A stretch of 64,000 nucleotides of DNA, taken from the NCBI GenBank assembly GCA_005784505.1, contig VCAZ01000113.1:572501-636500 (forward strand), in the 5' to 3' direction. The position numbers were made by a program, and so were the translations under genes. This DNA comes from Bagarius yarrelli (lineage: Eukaryota; Chordata; Actinopteri; Siluriformes; Sisoridae). The notes beneath the pieces were generated by a model. The model made no database searches. It was not told the DNA's origin and worked only from the letters and a program-made list of their open reading frames with translations. This document shows positions 28,301 through 42,800 of this stretch, in pieces (within the stretch, counting starts at the first letter, position 1; each line of letters opens with the position of its first letter).

Positions 28301-30475
28301 TAGCCAAGCTGTTTTACTTCCACACAAATGCACTTGTAGCTGCTGAAAGTGACCAAAAAAGGGATTTTATTTTTTTAAACTTACAGCCGTGTTTGCTGCC
28401 ATCAAAAACACAAGAGTGACTGTTCCCGGGACTTCTGCAGCATGAGTCTGGATTTACTCTCAATGTTATGTGTCAAATAGAGGTTCCCCTGCCATTTATG
28501 GCTTAAATTTGTTGTGGAAACTATGAACACATACAGGCCAGAGTATGAGTATTAGTTTCGTTCTCATTCTCAGGAATCACGGTGCAGTTCCATTGCAGTC
28601 AACCTCACAACACCACCTTCTGCAGGTAGTCAGGTTTGGGCCCCAGATCGGGAAGCTTGTGCTCAATTTTAGACTAGTGTAAAAAATTAAGTGGGTCACA
28701 TGATGCTGACCTAATGTGGAAATGTACAGTTTCCACTAGCTTTTACTCGTTTCCTTGTGCTTTCTGCTTACCATCAGGGCTACTGAATTCATATCTACTT
28801 CCACTTCCATTTGTTTTTTAAAGTAGATGAAATCCAGTCGAAATCCAAATAACAAACAGCAATGGCCACAGTTATAGACATGTAATTGCAGTTAGTGAGC
28901 TAATATTGTGAGACTATGAATAACAGTATTAAGTAGGAGAGATATTGCAGGATGTTTTTGGAGGTTTGATACCTGTGTGTGTAGAACACCGATATTTACC
29001 TGATATTTTACATGTTACGTTATATACTGGGAGTCTGCCTGTTCAGAAAGCAAGGTATTTGGTTCACATAGGCCTTGAGTTTTCTTGGTTTTAGTCTTCA
29101 CAGAAAAAACAAGCTCCAGCTGAGCTTTGACATTTAAGGGTGTGTCCTGATGCAGTAGGGAAGAGGACTGAATGTAGGTCAGATTAGTGAGAGAAAAAAG
29201 CAGGAAATAGGCCAAAACAAATTTACATCTTGTCCTGCAGGACATTCCCTCCAACACATACACAAAGTGTATGTATAAACTCAGTCACCTGCAGCTTCTG
29301 AAAAATATTAACGCACGTTTGCACACTAGCCTCGACACCTCATCACACTTTAAACGTGACATTTTTACTGTGCCTTTTTAAAAAATGGTGCTTCTGTGAT
29401 CCTATTTGTCAAGAATCCAGCACGGTCTCAGCGCTTACACATCCAACTGAACTCATTTCGAGTTACAGCCAGGAAAACACCAAAACCCTCCTGGTCTCTT
29501 GCGGACCTACAGCAAAGTCAAATGAGATCATGATAATGCTTTGAAATTTCCATCATGTGAATTGGACTGGATTTTTAGTGCTGTGCTTCATGCCTGGTAG
29601 TTACAGCTTTGTCTGAGGGCACTGGGTTGTGCAGCAGAGACCAATAAAATGGGATTTGGATGGACTATGACTTCCACCCTTATTCCAGCCTTTATTTTGT
29701 TCCTACTGAATGGGGGCATCAAGGATTTATTTCCACTACCTGTCTTTAAGACTCAAACAAGATATTCTCACCCTGTTATTCACATTCCACTTCTACCAGC
29801 ACTGTAGTTTTTTACATTTATCTCGTCAGTTACTTGTCGTTTCTTTCCCTCTTTTTATATATGCGCTCAGGATCACTTGACCACGTCTATACTTGTGGAA
29901 TGACCTTGTGAATCTTTGTGTTTGACCTGGCATGATCGAGGTGGGGGCCTCTACCCTGTCAGGAGCTTCTGTTACTGTTTAGCACAGATGTTGAAACAGC
30001 TGTCAAGATTCACAAAGAGGCATAGCAAAAGAGGTTTTTAGGAGAGACATAAGTATAAAGTGTTTGTGGTTTGTTTGGATTTATTTCAGTCCTCTGCTCC
30101 TGAAGGTGTTCGGGTCAATCCCACCTTTCACAGTTTATTATTGTTACTGCTCTTGACACAGTCTAACAAGTTTAATTTGATCCATTTTACAAATTATAAA
30201 CAAATGAGCAATTCTGTCCACCAGGAAAAGGTATTTTTTAAAGATATATATAAAAGAATAAATGGTTTCATGGGTTATATATCACTGTACGCTAAGTACA
30301 CACACCCATTTATTACTAATGGACGTAGCTTTTTTTAAGATCTGGTGGCTCCTTTTTACCTTTGTTTTTGTACATATTTACCCTAACTGCAGTGTGCTGT
30401 TTAGGATAAAAATGCTGAACTAGTTTTCTGGAAGATTTCTGGAGTTTTAGAAAAGTAACTGGTGTGAAGACCAGA

Positions 30476-30515
<40 letters not shown>

Positions 30516-33500
30516 CAAATCTATCACGGATAACAGTTTAGTTTTAGTCAGTGTAAATGTTAATTTTAAGAATGTTTTTAAATGCTATTAAATTAATAGC
30601 GCAGCGGTTAAGGTGTTGGAAGATCGGGGGTTTAATATCCAGCAACACCAAGTTGCCACTGTCGGGCCCCTGAGCAAGACCCCTAACCCCCAATTGCTCA
30701 CTTGTATAAAAGAGATAAATGTAAGTCACTTTAGATACGGGTGCCTGCCAAATGCCACAAATGTGGATGTTCGATGTAAAATACACAATCTTTAAGAAAA
30801 AGGAACATTTGTAGATAAGATGTCAACCCGCTGTCTCCTTCGTCTGTGTTAAACTAGACAACTGACTCTGTTTCTTTTGTATAAATTTGGTTTTATATTA
30901 GTTTATTGGTTAAGAAATTGTGTCTTTTGCTTTTTCTCAACACAAACCACTTCTAAACTTTTTATAAATAATTAATTTTTTTTCTTTCACTCTTTTTTTT
31001 TTTTTAGGTGGACTTTCCAACATCCTCGTTCGAGGTGTGTTTTAGCACCCCTCCACCGGCCGAGTTCAGTCCCCAATACGAGTTCTCCAGACTGGATCAG
31101 ATCAGCCAAAGACAGCTCCAGGACATTCTAAACAAGAAGTCTCTCTTCTGGTGAGTACAGCTCCTGTAATAAACCATTGAGCATAAAATCATCTCATAAG
31201 TCATTTGGGTACAAGCTGCTTTCATCCCAAAATGATTCATTTGCCTTCAAAGCTGGCTCACCTTATGTTGGAGGTTGTTTTCCAGCTACTCCCGTCCTAT
31301 TTTCTGCTCTATACTTTAGGTTCAGGTGTATTTCAGATGAGGGTGGATTGGGGAAAGACCTGGTGATTTGGGTATCTCCTAGCCCATATCGTCTGAACAC
31401 ACTCTGGACAGGACACCTGCGGGGCTGGTGTCCTGCAGAGTTTAGTGCCAACTTGCCTTAACATACTTGCCTGCAAGTTTCAGCTTCACCGAGCAAGAAC
31501 TTAATTAGCTCGCTAAGGTCTGATTGATTAGGTTTGAAGCTAAACTGTGCAGGTCAACTGCCCTCTAGGACCAATTTGGTGAGTAGGGCAGGGAAGCTGG
31601 AAAACACCCAGAACAAAAGAAACGTGAGGAACGAGGCTTACCCGGACCTGTTTGCCTTTCAGAATAGTGTACAGTTTATAAGAATAGTGAGCTGTTTCAG
31701 CTGTTAAACACTTGTTTATCATAATCATTTGCGCAACAGTGTTGTACTTTTCTTTCTGTTAATATTTTACCGATAAGATGCGCAGGGTTTCCCAAAGCTT
31801 TCTGTGCTTGGAGGCACCTACTTACCTGCACAAACCAGACCATGGCAAGAAATGTTTGACGATATTTTAGACTTTTTCCGTATATTGTTTCCCTTAAATG
31901 TGTAAATGTTTTGTTTCTGTTTTTCCTCTGGTCCACCAGCTGGTCCATATCCTTCCAGCTGTCTCCTCTTCCTCTGGACTCCTTTGTCTATTACTCCTTT
32001 TCTATGTCACTTCTCGTTCTTTCCTATTTTAGCTCTTTTCTATCCGGCTTTATCTTTTTATTTTGTCACAGAGCTCTTTAACTGAAGCTCTGTTAAACAT
32101 TTACTGTAGGGTGAGATTTAAGGACGTGACAGCACTGGAAATATGAAGCCGTATATCGGTCAGACCAAAGGTTAATGGTTTTTAGCTGGGTGTGTGTGTG
32201 TTTGTGTGTGCTGTCTTATCAGTCGCTGCCTGGAGACAAGTTTTTTGTTTATTTTCAGTGTGTTCCTATGATTGAGGGTGATAAATTCTGGGTCTTAAAC
32301 CTCTTATTTGAGCAAAATAATAATTTCCCTTTAAAAATATACCTGCTTAGGTTTTATGTTTTACCAAAAACAGCCAACTCGGTATCCGTTATGTTCTCTA
32401 ATATTAAGCCTAGTTCCCACTGCTCTTTCTGTCCTTGGTGAACTCTTGGAAATGAATGGAACTCCCTGGAATAACTTTCCCAGTGTCACTCAAATGAGTG
32501 TTTACTTTGTGGCTGGTTTCTCTCAAGTTTTTCTTTTTTTTTTTTTACCATCATCTTTGGATTGCTTAATAAAAAATGTGAACTTTATATCCTGAGTTTA
32601 TAGATTTCTGTAAAGCTGCATTGCGACAGGATCTATTGTTAAATTCGCTACCCAAATAAAGAGGCTACTTAATGTTTTATGGTTCCCTATTCAGAGGCCG
32701 AGGGAGTGGCACAGTGTTTCCTAATGGATAGGGCTAAGTACACATGGGTCGTAATATGATTCGGGGGTCTTGCCCTGCAGCTGGCATCCCAAGAGAGGGA
32801 AAGACACTCCCAAAATCTGAACTTTTTAAGCAGCAGGGAAGGGGATAAAAATTTTCTTTAATCCTTTTGGCCTGTTCTGCTTATTTAGGTTTGTGTTTGG
32901 ACCATATTTTATGTACGTCATGGAGACTTTTTCTGTACTTCTGAGTCACATCATGTCAGAGGATAGACACACAATTGTGTTACATGGCATCTCTGGTAAA
33001 GCTATAAAGCCTTTTCCAGTAATTACATGGTAACATAAATAGCTAGTTGGCAAACTTGACTTTTGTTAGTCATGAGCAAGTTGTTATTGTTTTGGCGAGC
33101 AGTGTGATACTGTTTGCTAGCTCTTAAATAGATGAGCAGATATTAGGGATAGTCCGAGGATTTGAGGATTGTTGTCAAATTTTATTATTTAGTACTCATT
33201 TACTATTCATTACTCAGATTTAGTATAAAGATGTAAATAAATTGATTTTTGCCCAAATTGTTTTTGGTCTTCAGCTTTAGCTTTTTGTTGGTCATTTGAT
33301 CTTCTAGTGAAATAGTGCAGTTTACTGTGGTGCTGTAGCTCATGCAGAAGAAGACACACCTATGGCAAAAATAGCCACTTATCAAAAATAGCCACTGGCA
33401 GACACTGAAATCTACTGAAAAGACAGTTTTGATGGCGTTCATGCAGTCCAGGACTTTTTAAAAAGGGCTGTAATAAACTGCACTAACGCTTCAAAAACAG

Positions 33501-36500
33501 CAAAAACAGCATTCCAAAAGATGCTTTAAAAGTTTAAATCAGGGCTGCTGCGATCTGACGACCCAGGTTCGATTCCGGTTTGAGCCCCCTCTAGGCCCTT
33601 CTTTGGCCTTCTCTGGCTTATTTCTTTATCTGTTCTATTCATTTTTCTGATTTTAATGAATCATCTGTAAGAGGCTTCTCCTCACCCGACTCCCTGGAGG
33701 TCAAAATGTTTGGGTTAATTTCAGTTCTGCTTCATGCTTTGCTCCTATAAAATCTCATTCTGCGTCCAATGCTCGATCTGCTCCTTGGTATTATGATGAG
33801 CTGTGCTCTAAGAAGGCAGCCTGTTGTAAGATGAAGTATAGGTGGCATCTCTCGGGTCTATATGTTCATCACCTAGTATAGAAGGACCCCTTAAATGAAT
33901 ATGAGGAAGAGATTGCTTCTGTTACAGCTCAGTATTTCTCGCAGATGATTGGAAATAATCAATATAATCTCAAACATTTATTTTAGGTTATAAAAGGCAG
34001 CAGCTCTTCCAGCACCCCCACTACAGCTAACCTTTGTGATGGGTTTCATTATTGTTTCAACTCTAAGATCAAAAAGACTGAAAGCTGTATGACCTTTACT
34101 TTGTTTTGAGCTGATCATGTTTTCAATTATGTTCAATTCTCTGGAACTTCCCTATCAAATTTCTCCACTCTAAATTTAAAGTCTTTGGTTAAAGTAGTCT
34201 CACAAGTGAAGGCCACCAACTCCATTGTTGATCCTATACCGACTTGGTTATTTCTCAGCCCTGACCTTGTGTTAAGTTTCAATAATGACTCTCTAATGAC
34301 TCTCTATATTGTGCCTGCTACTTTCTAAATCGCGTCGTTTACGCCAATATTAAAAAAGCCCCACGCTGACCAGGACAATAACTACCGGCTTATTTCAGAT
34401 TTTCCATTTTTAGCCCAAATCCTTGAGCGTATTGTGGCATCTCAAGTACATGCCCACCTTAGGTTTAACAATTTGCAATCAGGTTCTTATAAGTTTCATA
34501 GCACAGACACAGCATTAGTGAAGGTTACTAATGTCTGTTACTAGCTGCCGACTTGGGCTGCCTGTCTATACAGTTGATCAGGAGATTTTAATCTCCTGGA
34601 TGAGATCTGTGTTTGGGATTTCTGAGGCTGCATTAAATTGGTTTCAGTCTTTTCTCACAGATCACAGACAGTTTGTTTCCATTGGTGGTTTCAAGTCCAG
34701 AGTTGGTTCAATCAAATTTGGAGTTCCTCAGGGCTCCATGCTGAGTCCATTACTATTTAGCATGTATATCTTTCCGCTTGTTCTGAACTATCACTTCTAC
34801 GCTTATGACACTCAGCTGTACATTCACTTAAAGCTGGGTGACCTTACAGCTGCTGCTTTCCTGGAACACTGCATTGCTGAGATAAAAATGTTCAGAACAC
34901 AGTTAAAACCTCCTATTTTGATCTCAGAAACATTGCACATATCTGCCCCATGCTGTCCTTTCCTGTGGCTAAAAAATTTATTAAGAGTTCTTAGAGATGA
35001 ACTTAAGATCATTACTGTTTTTTGTTAGTTTGTCCTGGTTTTTGTGCTTTAAGTACAGTCAGTTTTACCAGGGATGAACTGCCAAACATTCGGCAGAACA
35101 CAACACAAATTCTTTTAACGGTTCTTGACTATTTGGACTATTCAAACTCTTTAAGACGTGTAAGCATAGAAGGCGAGCCGGCATGCTGGTCAAGCTACAA
35201 CAGTACGGCTTTAGAACTGTGCTGCCCAGTATCCATCTAGCGAATCTCTGTTCTCTATCCAACAAAATGGGCAAACTTCTCCTGCCCTCTCGGACTAATA
35301 AAGACTTTCTGAACTCTACTGCTCTGTATTTTACGGAAAACCTGGCTGAAAAGAAACCATTCCGAACAGCTCGTTACATCTGCCAGGCTTCTGTTCCGGA
35401 CTGCGGCACAGAATCTGCGGGGAAGAAGTGAACTGATACCAGAAAGACCGGGGTTCAATTCCTAGCACCACCAAAACACCACTGTGGGCCTCTAAGCAAC
35501 CCCTGTTTGCTTAGTTGTATAAAGAGATAAATGTAAGTCGCTTTAAATAAGGGCGTCTGCCAAATACTGTAAATGTAAATATGCGGTGGGACATGACTTT
35601 ATATCAATGAAAGTTGGTGTACAGATCAGGTTGGGCTGCCTGTCTATCCTATCAGGTTGTGTTGTCCTGATCTAGAAGCCCCAAAAAGCTGGAAAATCAG
35701 TTTTCAACAAACAACCCTGCTTCAGTCTGGAAAGGCCTGAGAGACACAAGCTACAAGACACCATCCCCCAGTAGGGAATCAACAACTGGTTGGTGACCTG
35801 AGTGAGTTTTACTGTAGATTTTAATCTCCTGGTCTCACACCTCACACCCATCCTGATCATCTCACCACTATATATATATATATGCAACTCCGCCTGTGTT
35901 GGTTTATATAACAGACATTGCTAATTACTGCTAATTTTTAATTACATACTGCACAAATTTGTAGCTCATGATGGGTTACTGTAGAGCCGTTTTATGTTCC
36001 CACGGACAATGTTCTGAATCAGAGTTGGTTGGCACATCTATCACAGACAAATGAAGTGCCAACTATGTCTCTACGTTTATGGCATTTGGCAGACCCCCTT
36101 ATCGAGAGCGACTTACATTTATCTCTTTTATACAGCTGAGCAATTAAGGGTTAAGGGCCTTACTCAGGGGCCCAACAGTGTGCTCGGATCGAACCCGGAT
36201 CATTTCTTTCTTTGCTTTCTTTCTTTCTGTCTGTCTTCCTGTCTTTCTTTCTAAAAAAAATCTTCTACAGTTTCTTTTTTATTTTTCAAAAAAATTCTTT
36301 CTTCCTAATAATTTCTTTCTAGAATTTCTAGCTTGAGGAACTAAACTTAGTACACAAAAACATCTAATATGAACTTTTAACAGAATAAAGCAACAACAGA
36401 AAAATGATCCAAAAGTAAAAGATAAAAAACAGGATGAACGTCTACAACAGGAATAAACGAGCTGTCAGCTATGAGTGCTGAAAAAACAGCAGATGATACT

Positions 36501-36810
36501 GAGAAAGTGGAGTAAACACCAGTGATAATGATACCAAATATACTTGTTACATCCTGTGTGACTGGGATTTCATGATAAAGAGAGAAGAGTGAGAGAGAGA
36601 TAAATTCCAGCATGTATCTGCAGTCTGTCAGTGTGTGGCAGGAATTTTACTGCCTTATGCTCTGAAATCTTGAATTTAACTAATCTTTACCAGCCAGCTG
36701 TGTGTGTGTGTGTGTGTGTGTGTGTAAACATCTTGCATTTCTTTCCTGCTCTTCTATTTGTTTTTTTTTCTCATTCACTTAAAATTATTTCCTATTATCA
36801 TGTGTTTTTT

Positions 36811-36851
<41 letters not shown>

Positions 36852-39800
36852 ATTGTCTGCAGTACACCCGCACTCTCTTGCTTTTTCTCCTCTCTCTCTC
36901 TTTCCATCTGTCTATCTGTCTGTCTATCTTTTTGAATTCACACCTTTGTGTCTGTGTGTGTTTTGCCAGGCTGACTCCGGAACACAAGCGTCTGCTGTGG
37001 GAAAAGCGTTACTTCTGCCACGCTGAGAGCAACCGCTTGCCCATGATCCTCGCCAGCGCCCCCAGCTGGGAATGGGCATGTCTGCCTGACATCTATGCCC
37101 TTCTGCGCCAGTGGGCATGTACCAACCACCTGGACGCACTGGGCCTGCTGCATGCCACGTACGAGCTCCGTTTCCTGTTCACACTTAGCATCACGCCGAG
37201 CCCATGTGATTCGAATACATCGCAATCCATCATTTTATAAACGTATACACACATAATAGACATGCGTCTTAAGTACTCATTCATCACTTTCTATCTGTTG
37301 TCTATATATTTGTTTATAAAGCTACTAATTATTTCTCTCTGTCTTTTCAAATGGAATAAAACATTGAAAATTCAGAATTCTGGTGGACACACTTTTTTTT
37401 ATATGTGTGTATATTTAGGTTTCCAGATCAGGAGTGCAGACGAACAGCTGTTCAGTGGATGGACTCCATCCCTGACTCTGAGCTACTGGACTTCCTCCCA
37501 CAGCTGGTGCAGGTAGCATAAACTTCTTTCTTCCCCTTTCTCTGTCTCTCTCTCTCTCTCTTTCTTTCTTTCAGTTTCCTTGCTTGGTCCATAGTTTGTT
37601 TCAGCTAAGAGTGAACCTTTGTTTTCTGTGTTTTCCCCATAATTAGGCGCTGAAGTACGAGTGTTATTTGGACAGTCCTTTGGTGCGCTTCCTGTTACGC
37701 AGAGCCATTGGAGATGTGCGTGTCGCTCACTGCCTTTTCTGGTGGGTTCACTTTCTGTTTTGCGCACAATACTACGATTTAGAATACTCGGAAATCTGAT
37801 AGTATACACACAAACGCACGTCGGTCACGCTGACCAGTCACAGTCAGTGGAATAACAAATAAACAGTACAGAAACAAAAAGCTTTCTGAATTGTCTCAAA
37901 TTGCATATGATGCGGCCTGCAGATCTGAGGGTCATAATAAAGCTGCTCTGCGTAGTTATTCCATCGGCTATAGCGCCATCTGCAGGCATTTTTTTCTCAT
38001 TGAAGAACAGTTTAAAAACGGTCTGCGCAATCTCGCTGTGATGGTAGTAACACTGAGTTTTGAAGTGAATGAAGTGCTTGTATGTTTTTTAGCAACATAT
38101 GATGGTCACAGATCAGTTGTGAATTTTACAAATCAGAGTGAAAAGAGGTACAAGAATAAGACTAAAAAAATTAAAAGAAAATAACAGACAAGTTGAAAGA
38201 ACAAACAAACGAGAGAAATAAAAAAAGGAACAAAACAACAAGAAAAAAGAGCTACGGAAAAGACGACGACAATTCATTCCAGTTAAACAAATTCTGCAAC
38301 GGACCATGTGGTAATTAGGAAAACTTCTATGAAACCTGTTTAATGTTCTGAAGTAGTTTTCACACTCAAGCAACTTCAAACAATTCCATCTTGAAAAAAA
38401 GGTCAAAATAGTTTGTTTGGAATGCTTATCAAAACAGATGAAAGAAAGGAGCTAGAACAAGAATGTATCTGGTAAATTCCTGATTTTATCGTCAATTTAT
38501 AGCTATAACGTGTTTTTTGTTTTTTTTTGTTACTTCTTGAAAGAAGAATATATATTACTGTAGACCGTAAATCTGCGATCCGTTGTTTGATCTTGTCATA
38601 ATGAAATTTGAAATGTTCTGGGGGAAAAAGATGGCAGTGCTTTTTTTTTTATATAACACTTTGAAGCAAAAATACAACAAAATGTATAATTTCAGGATAC
38701 AACTTGTGTAGCTACTTAGACATTACCAGGTTTCTCTAAAATGCAGCCTGAGGATGGAGATGGATTGGTCGCTTGTGAAAGTGTGTGAATATGTGTGCCG
38801 CAGTGTGATTAACTGGTGTTGTGTCACTACATCATACCCAGTGTTCCTGGAATAGGCCCTGTGATTCGAATAATTACCGAAGATAATAAAAAATGAGGTT
38901 TAAATCATTATTTTGGTCCTATTTTAACTAAATGAAAAAATTCTGAAAGTAAAACATTTGCTTATGTAGTGTTGACTACTTTACATTTCTATTCTTTTGT
39001 GCATTAAGCTATTGCAGTTTGTACAGTAGAGCTTGTCGTAGTTGCGTAGTGTATTGTCCATTGCCGTGTTGTGAAATGCAGATCAGCTTCTTAATACTAA
39101 ACTATATGACACAGGTTGTTGAAGGACACTCTGCAGGACTCCCAGTTCAGCGTACGCTATCAGCACCTGCTGGCCGCTTTGCTCTGCTGCTCGGGCCGAG
39201 GCCTCCGTGAAGAGTTTGATCGGCAGTGTTGGCTCATCGGTATTCTGGCTAATGTTGCACAATGTGTAAGAGACTCCTCGCCATCATCGAGACAGGTCAG
39301 AACCACCTCCTCGTTTTTGTCCTGTATCTCTCTTACTGGTGGTGTCGTTGCACTCCAAGCAGCTGTAAAGCCTGAAAAGGGATGGTGAGTGTTTTTTTTT
39401 TTCTGTGTGGTTTCGTCTAGGCTCTTCTGAGGGAAGGACTGGATGAGGTCAAGCAGTTCTTCTCGATAAATAGCAGCTGCCGCCTTCCCCTTAACCCTGG
39501 CCTGCTAGTCAAAGGCATTAACATACAGGTACATGGGCCGTTTACAATATTCGGTCTTTATTATTTCAATTATTTAGATTACATGTACAGCATTGGCAGA
39601 CGTCCTTATCCAGACCGACTTGCATTTTATACATCTAAGCAACTGTGGATTAAGGGCCTTATTCAGGGCCCAGCAGTGGCAACGTGGTGCTAAAAATCTA
39701 ACCTTGATCCTCCAATTAACAGTCCAAAATTATTTTTTTAGTTGATTTATTAGTTAAACACTTAATTGTTGTTTTTAATATAAGTCACAGTTGAAGCTAT

Positions 39801-42800
39801 ATGTTAAAAAGACTACTGTATGATTTACAATAATTTATAATAATTATGTTTCTAATCAGCTAGCTCATAAAATGGCAAAGTTATTTTGCTAAATGTTGTG
39901 CCAAAACTGCAAGTCGCTAATAAAATTTTTTTTTTTTTTTTTTAACTTAATCTGTCTCTCTGTGTTGTCCAGCACTCCTTCAAGGCTCAACACCAATAAA
40001 ACTAAATCTTGTTTCTATTCTCCCGCTTCTGCTTTCTCTTTGTTCCTCCTGTTCTTTCTCTCTCATTTATTTCCTTTAGTCTTGCTCCTATTTTAACTCC
40101 AATGCCGTGCCGCTCAAGCTCTCCTTCCAGAACATGGACCCTCTGGGAGACAATGTTAATGTCATCTTTAAGGTAAACACTCGGTTGGTAAATCCTCTCA
40201 AGGGTCTAAAGGTATAAAAACTGACCGAGTGACTTTCAAATGTATTCAGTCAGGAGATGACCTGCGGCAGGACATGCTCACCCTGCAGATCATCCGCATC
40301 ATGAACAAAATCTGGATCCAGGAAGGCTTGGACATGAGGATGGTCATCTTCCGCTGCTTTTCCACGGGCCGAAGTAGAGGTATGTGTCAGGATAAAAGCT
40401 GCACAATCATTTGCCTAACTCCAGGCTTCGCTAATGGTTCTATCTTTATCCTAGGAATGGTGGAGATGATTCCTAATGCTGAGACACTGAGAAAGATCCA
40501 AGTAGAGCACGGGGTCACGGGTTCTTTCAAGGACCGCCCGCTGGCTGACTGGCTGCAGAAACACAATCCTACTGAGGACGAGTATGAGAAAGTGAGTAGC
40601 CTCTTATAAATTTACTTTCACAGCATTTAGTAGTTGCCCTTATACAGAGAGACGTACTGAAGTCGTACGAGTCTGAATAATTAAGAACCCTGCTAAAGAT
40701 ACAGAAAAAATTGTTTTAATATATTATTTTCATATGCCGTTATTTTAGACATTTTATTATTCTCTAACAACACTGAAGTCACATGCCAAGTATTTAAATA
40801 CCCCCCCCCACACACACACACTCTTGTACTTTACTTTTACACAACATTACAGACTATTTAATGCTGCATGATTTTATTAAGTCTGTTTAGGTTTTATTAT
40901 ATGCCATTTGGGAACATTCATTCCACCACCACTGTTAGGACAGAGAAACGGTATGAGATTGCTCTTGTATCTTGAGGGATGTTGGATCGAGTCGGGTTGA
41001 GCTGCAGTAGAGCGGCAAGACAGAAGCGTCAGCTATACACAGCAGTGTCGATCGATTTACATCGATCGATTCCGACATTGCCAGTGTTTCACCAGCGAAA
41101 GTTCTACGCGCAATCCTCTTCACATTTTTGATTGCCAGGAAAAGGGGAGAAAACTTCCCATTTTCTTCCATAAGAACGATTTGAGTTCCCCCATTAGAAA
41201 GATTTCCAAACAACGCATCACTGTATACAGTCATTTCGAGCGCACTGCCTTTGCCCAGGTATTAAAATTTCATAAATACTTTTACAAACATTACATCAGG
41301 CCTTGCTCTGCCTTGCCGCTGGGCCTACATTGGACCGTAGTGGACCTTTTTCCTTCTTACAAAGGGGAGAGTCTCGTTCCACAACGCAAGAAGGATCCAA
41401 ATGTATGGGCTGTATATCCCTAATGTAGTTTTCTAATGTACCCTTATTTTATTGTCAACAGTTTATTCCACCATAACTGAAGCTGTCACACTTCTCACAC
41501 CCAACTTGAAACATTGATCTAAGATGGGGTAACTTTGTGTGCCTCCCCATATGAAATCATCCACATGGCATGCAAGTACCCCAGTCACATTACAGTCCTG
41601 ATCCAACCAATAGAACACACCAGGCTCGACTTCATGACAATCTCCTTCACCCTATTGTAGCAGTAAAGTTGAAGCATCAGTGAGACCATACACACACTTT
41701 TTTTTCAGCTTCCATAGTTTTCCCTCATTGTTGGTCTCAAGAGCAGGTTTAATATAAAGATCACGCTATTTCCTGTAAAAATGCAGATTTTATATCCATG
41801 GTGTTAAGAGTCCACCGTTTTTGACAAATCACTGCCACAAGAAGCCGAAAGGGACTTTGAAGCACATGTTGATGAATACAATTTGAGTTCCGACGCCGCT
41901 AGTTCTTCAAAGCCTTTAGCAACAAGACGTGCTTTAGGTACAAACCACTTGAGTGTCTCTTTGTAGGTACAAACCCACCTAGTAGAAATGCACTTCTGTC
42001 CTTCATCTTTCACTTCTTCATCGATATGGTTATCTTTTCAGCTTTTTATCAATTTATCAGTTTATCTCTTCCAAGTCATCTTTTGTTACATACACATTGT
42101 CACAACATTGGAGTCAGCACAAGAAACAGTAGATTCAATCTAAAGATTCTCAACATTCCACATGTCAGCAAACTCCACACTGCCTGCTACATCAGTGGGC
42201 TCAAAGAGCAACAGGTTATACCAGTTCTTATGTTTACCTGTCGCTTTGCCTGGCCGCCCTAAAACTTTCGCTTTGTCCAAAATAAAATTTTCTTCATCAG
42301 TGTATTTTATAATTTGTTATTTTTGTAAGCTGACAAAAGTTTCCAGCTTATTACCCTTAGTCTCTGTTTTGTCATTTGTGTGCTGTCCTGCTTCAGTCTG
42401 AACCCTTGTGTCCTCAGTCACTATTTCTTGTCTGTTACTCTAAGCAAACTCCTGTCCCTTTTCATTGTCTGTGTCATTTTCTATATCAGTCTTTGTGGCA
42501 TGTCGATCCTCGCTTTCTGTATTCACTGCACCATCCTGACTGATGACAGTTCCTGGTCCTTTCTGCTCCGAACCATCCACCCTTTTGTAGTATACTTTAT
42601 CACCCGTTTTAAATTAGACAGAGATGTGCCTTGTTACACACTGACTTTTTGTGGTACCTGGAAGTTTATCAATCAGCACAGATGGTAAGTTGGAATACTG
42701 TCCGAACACCAGCTGATAATGTTTTTTGCCATAGTCACAACCATTACTTGTTTTCACTTTCATTATGATTTCTGTAAGCGTTTAATTGTGTGGTTCCAGG

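Noticed and set aside
36758..37240. 160-codon + strand frame rich in Leu/Ser
   Set aside because: It reads a CT microsatellite and then exon 15 plus the following intron in mixed frames; the real exon is 36970-37158 within it.
38113..38406. 97-codon - strand frame, Phe-rich
   Set aside because: It is an A-rich/T-rich low-complexity stretch of intron 17; the composition explains it.
42026..42688. Overlapping + strand frames at 42026-42262, 42162-42401 and 42380-42688
   Set aside because: They lie antisense to the copia fragment, and no family is recognisable; the - strand carries the motifs.
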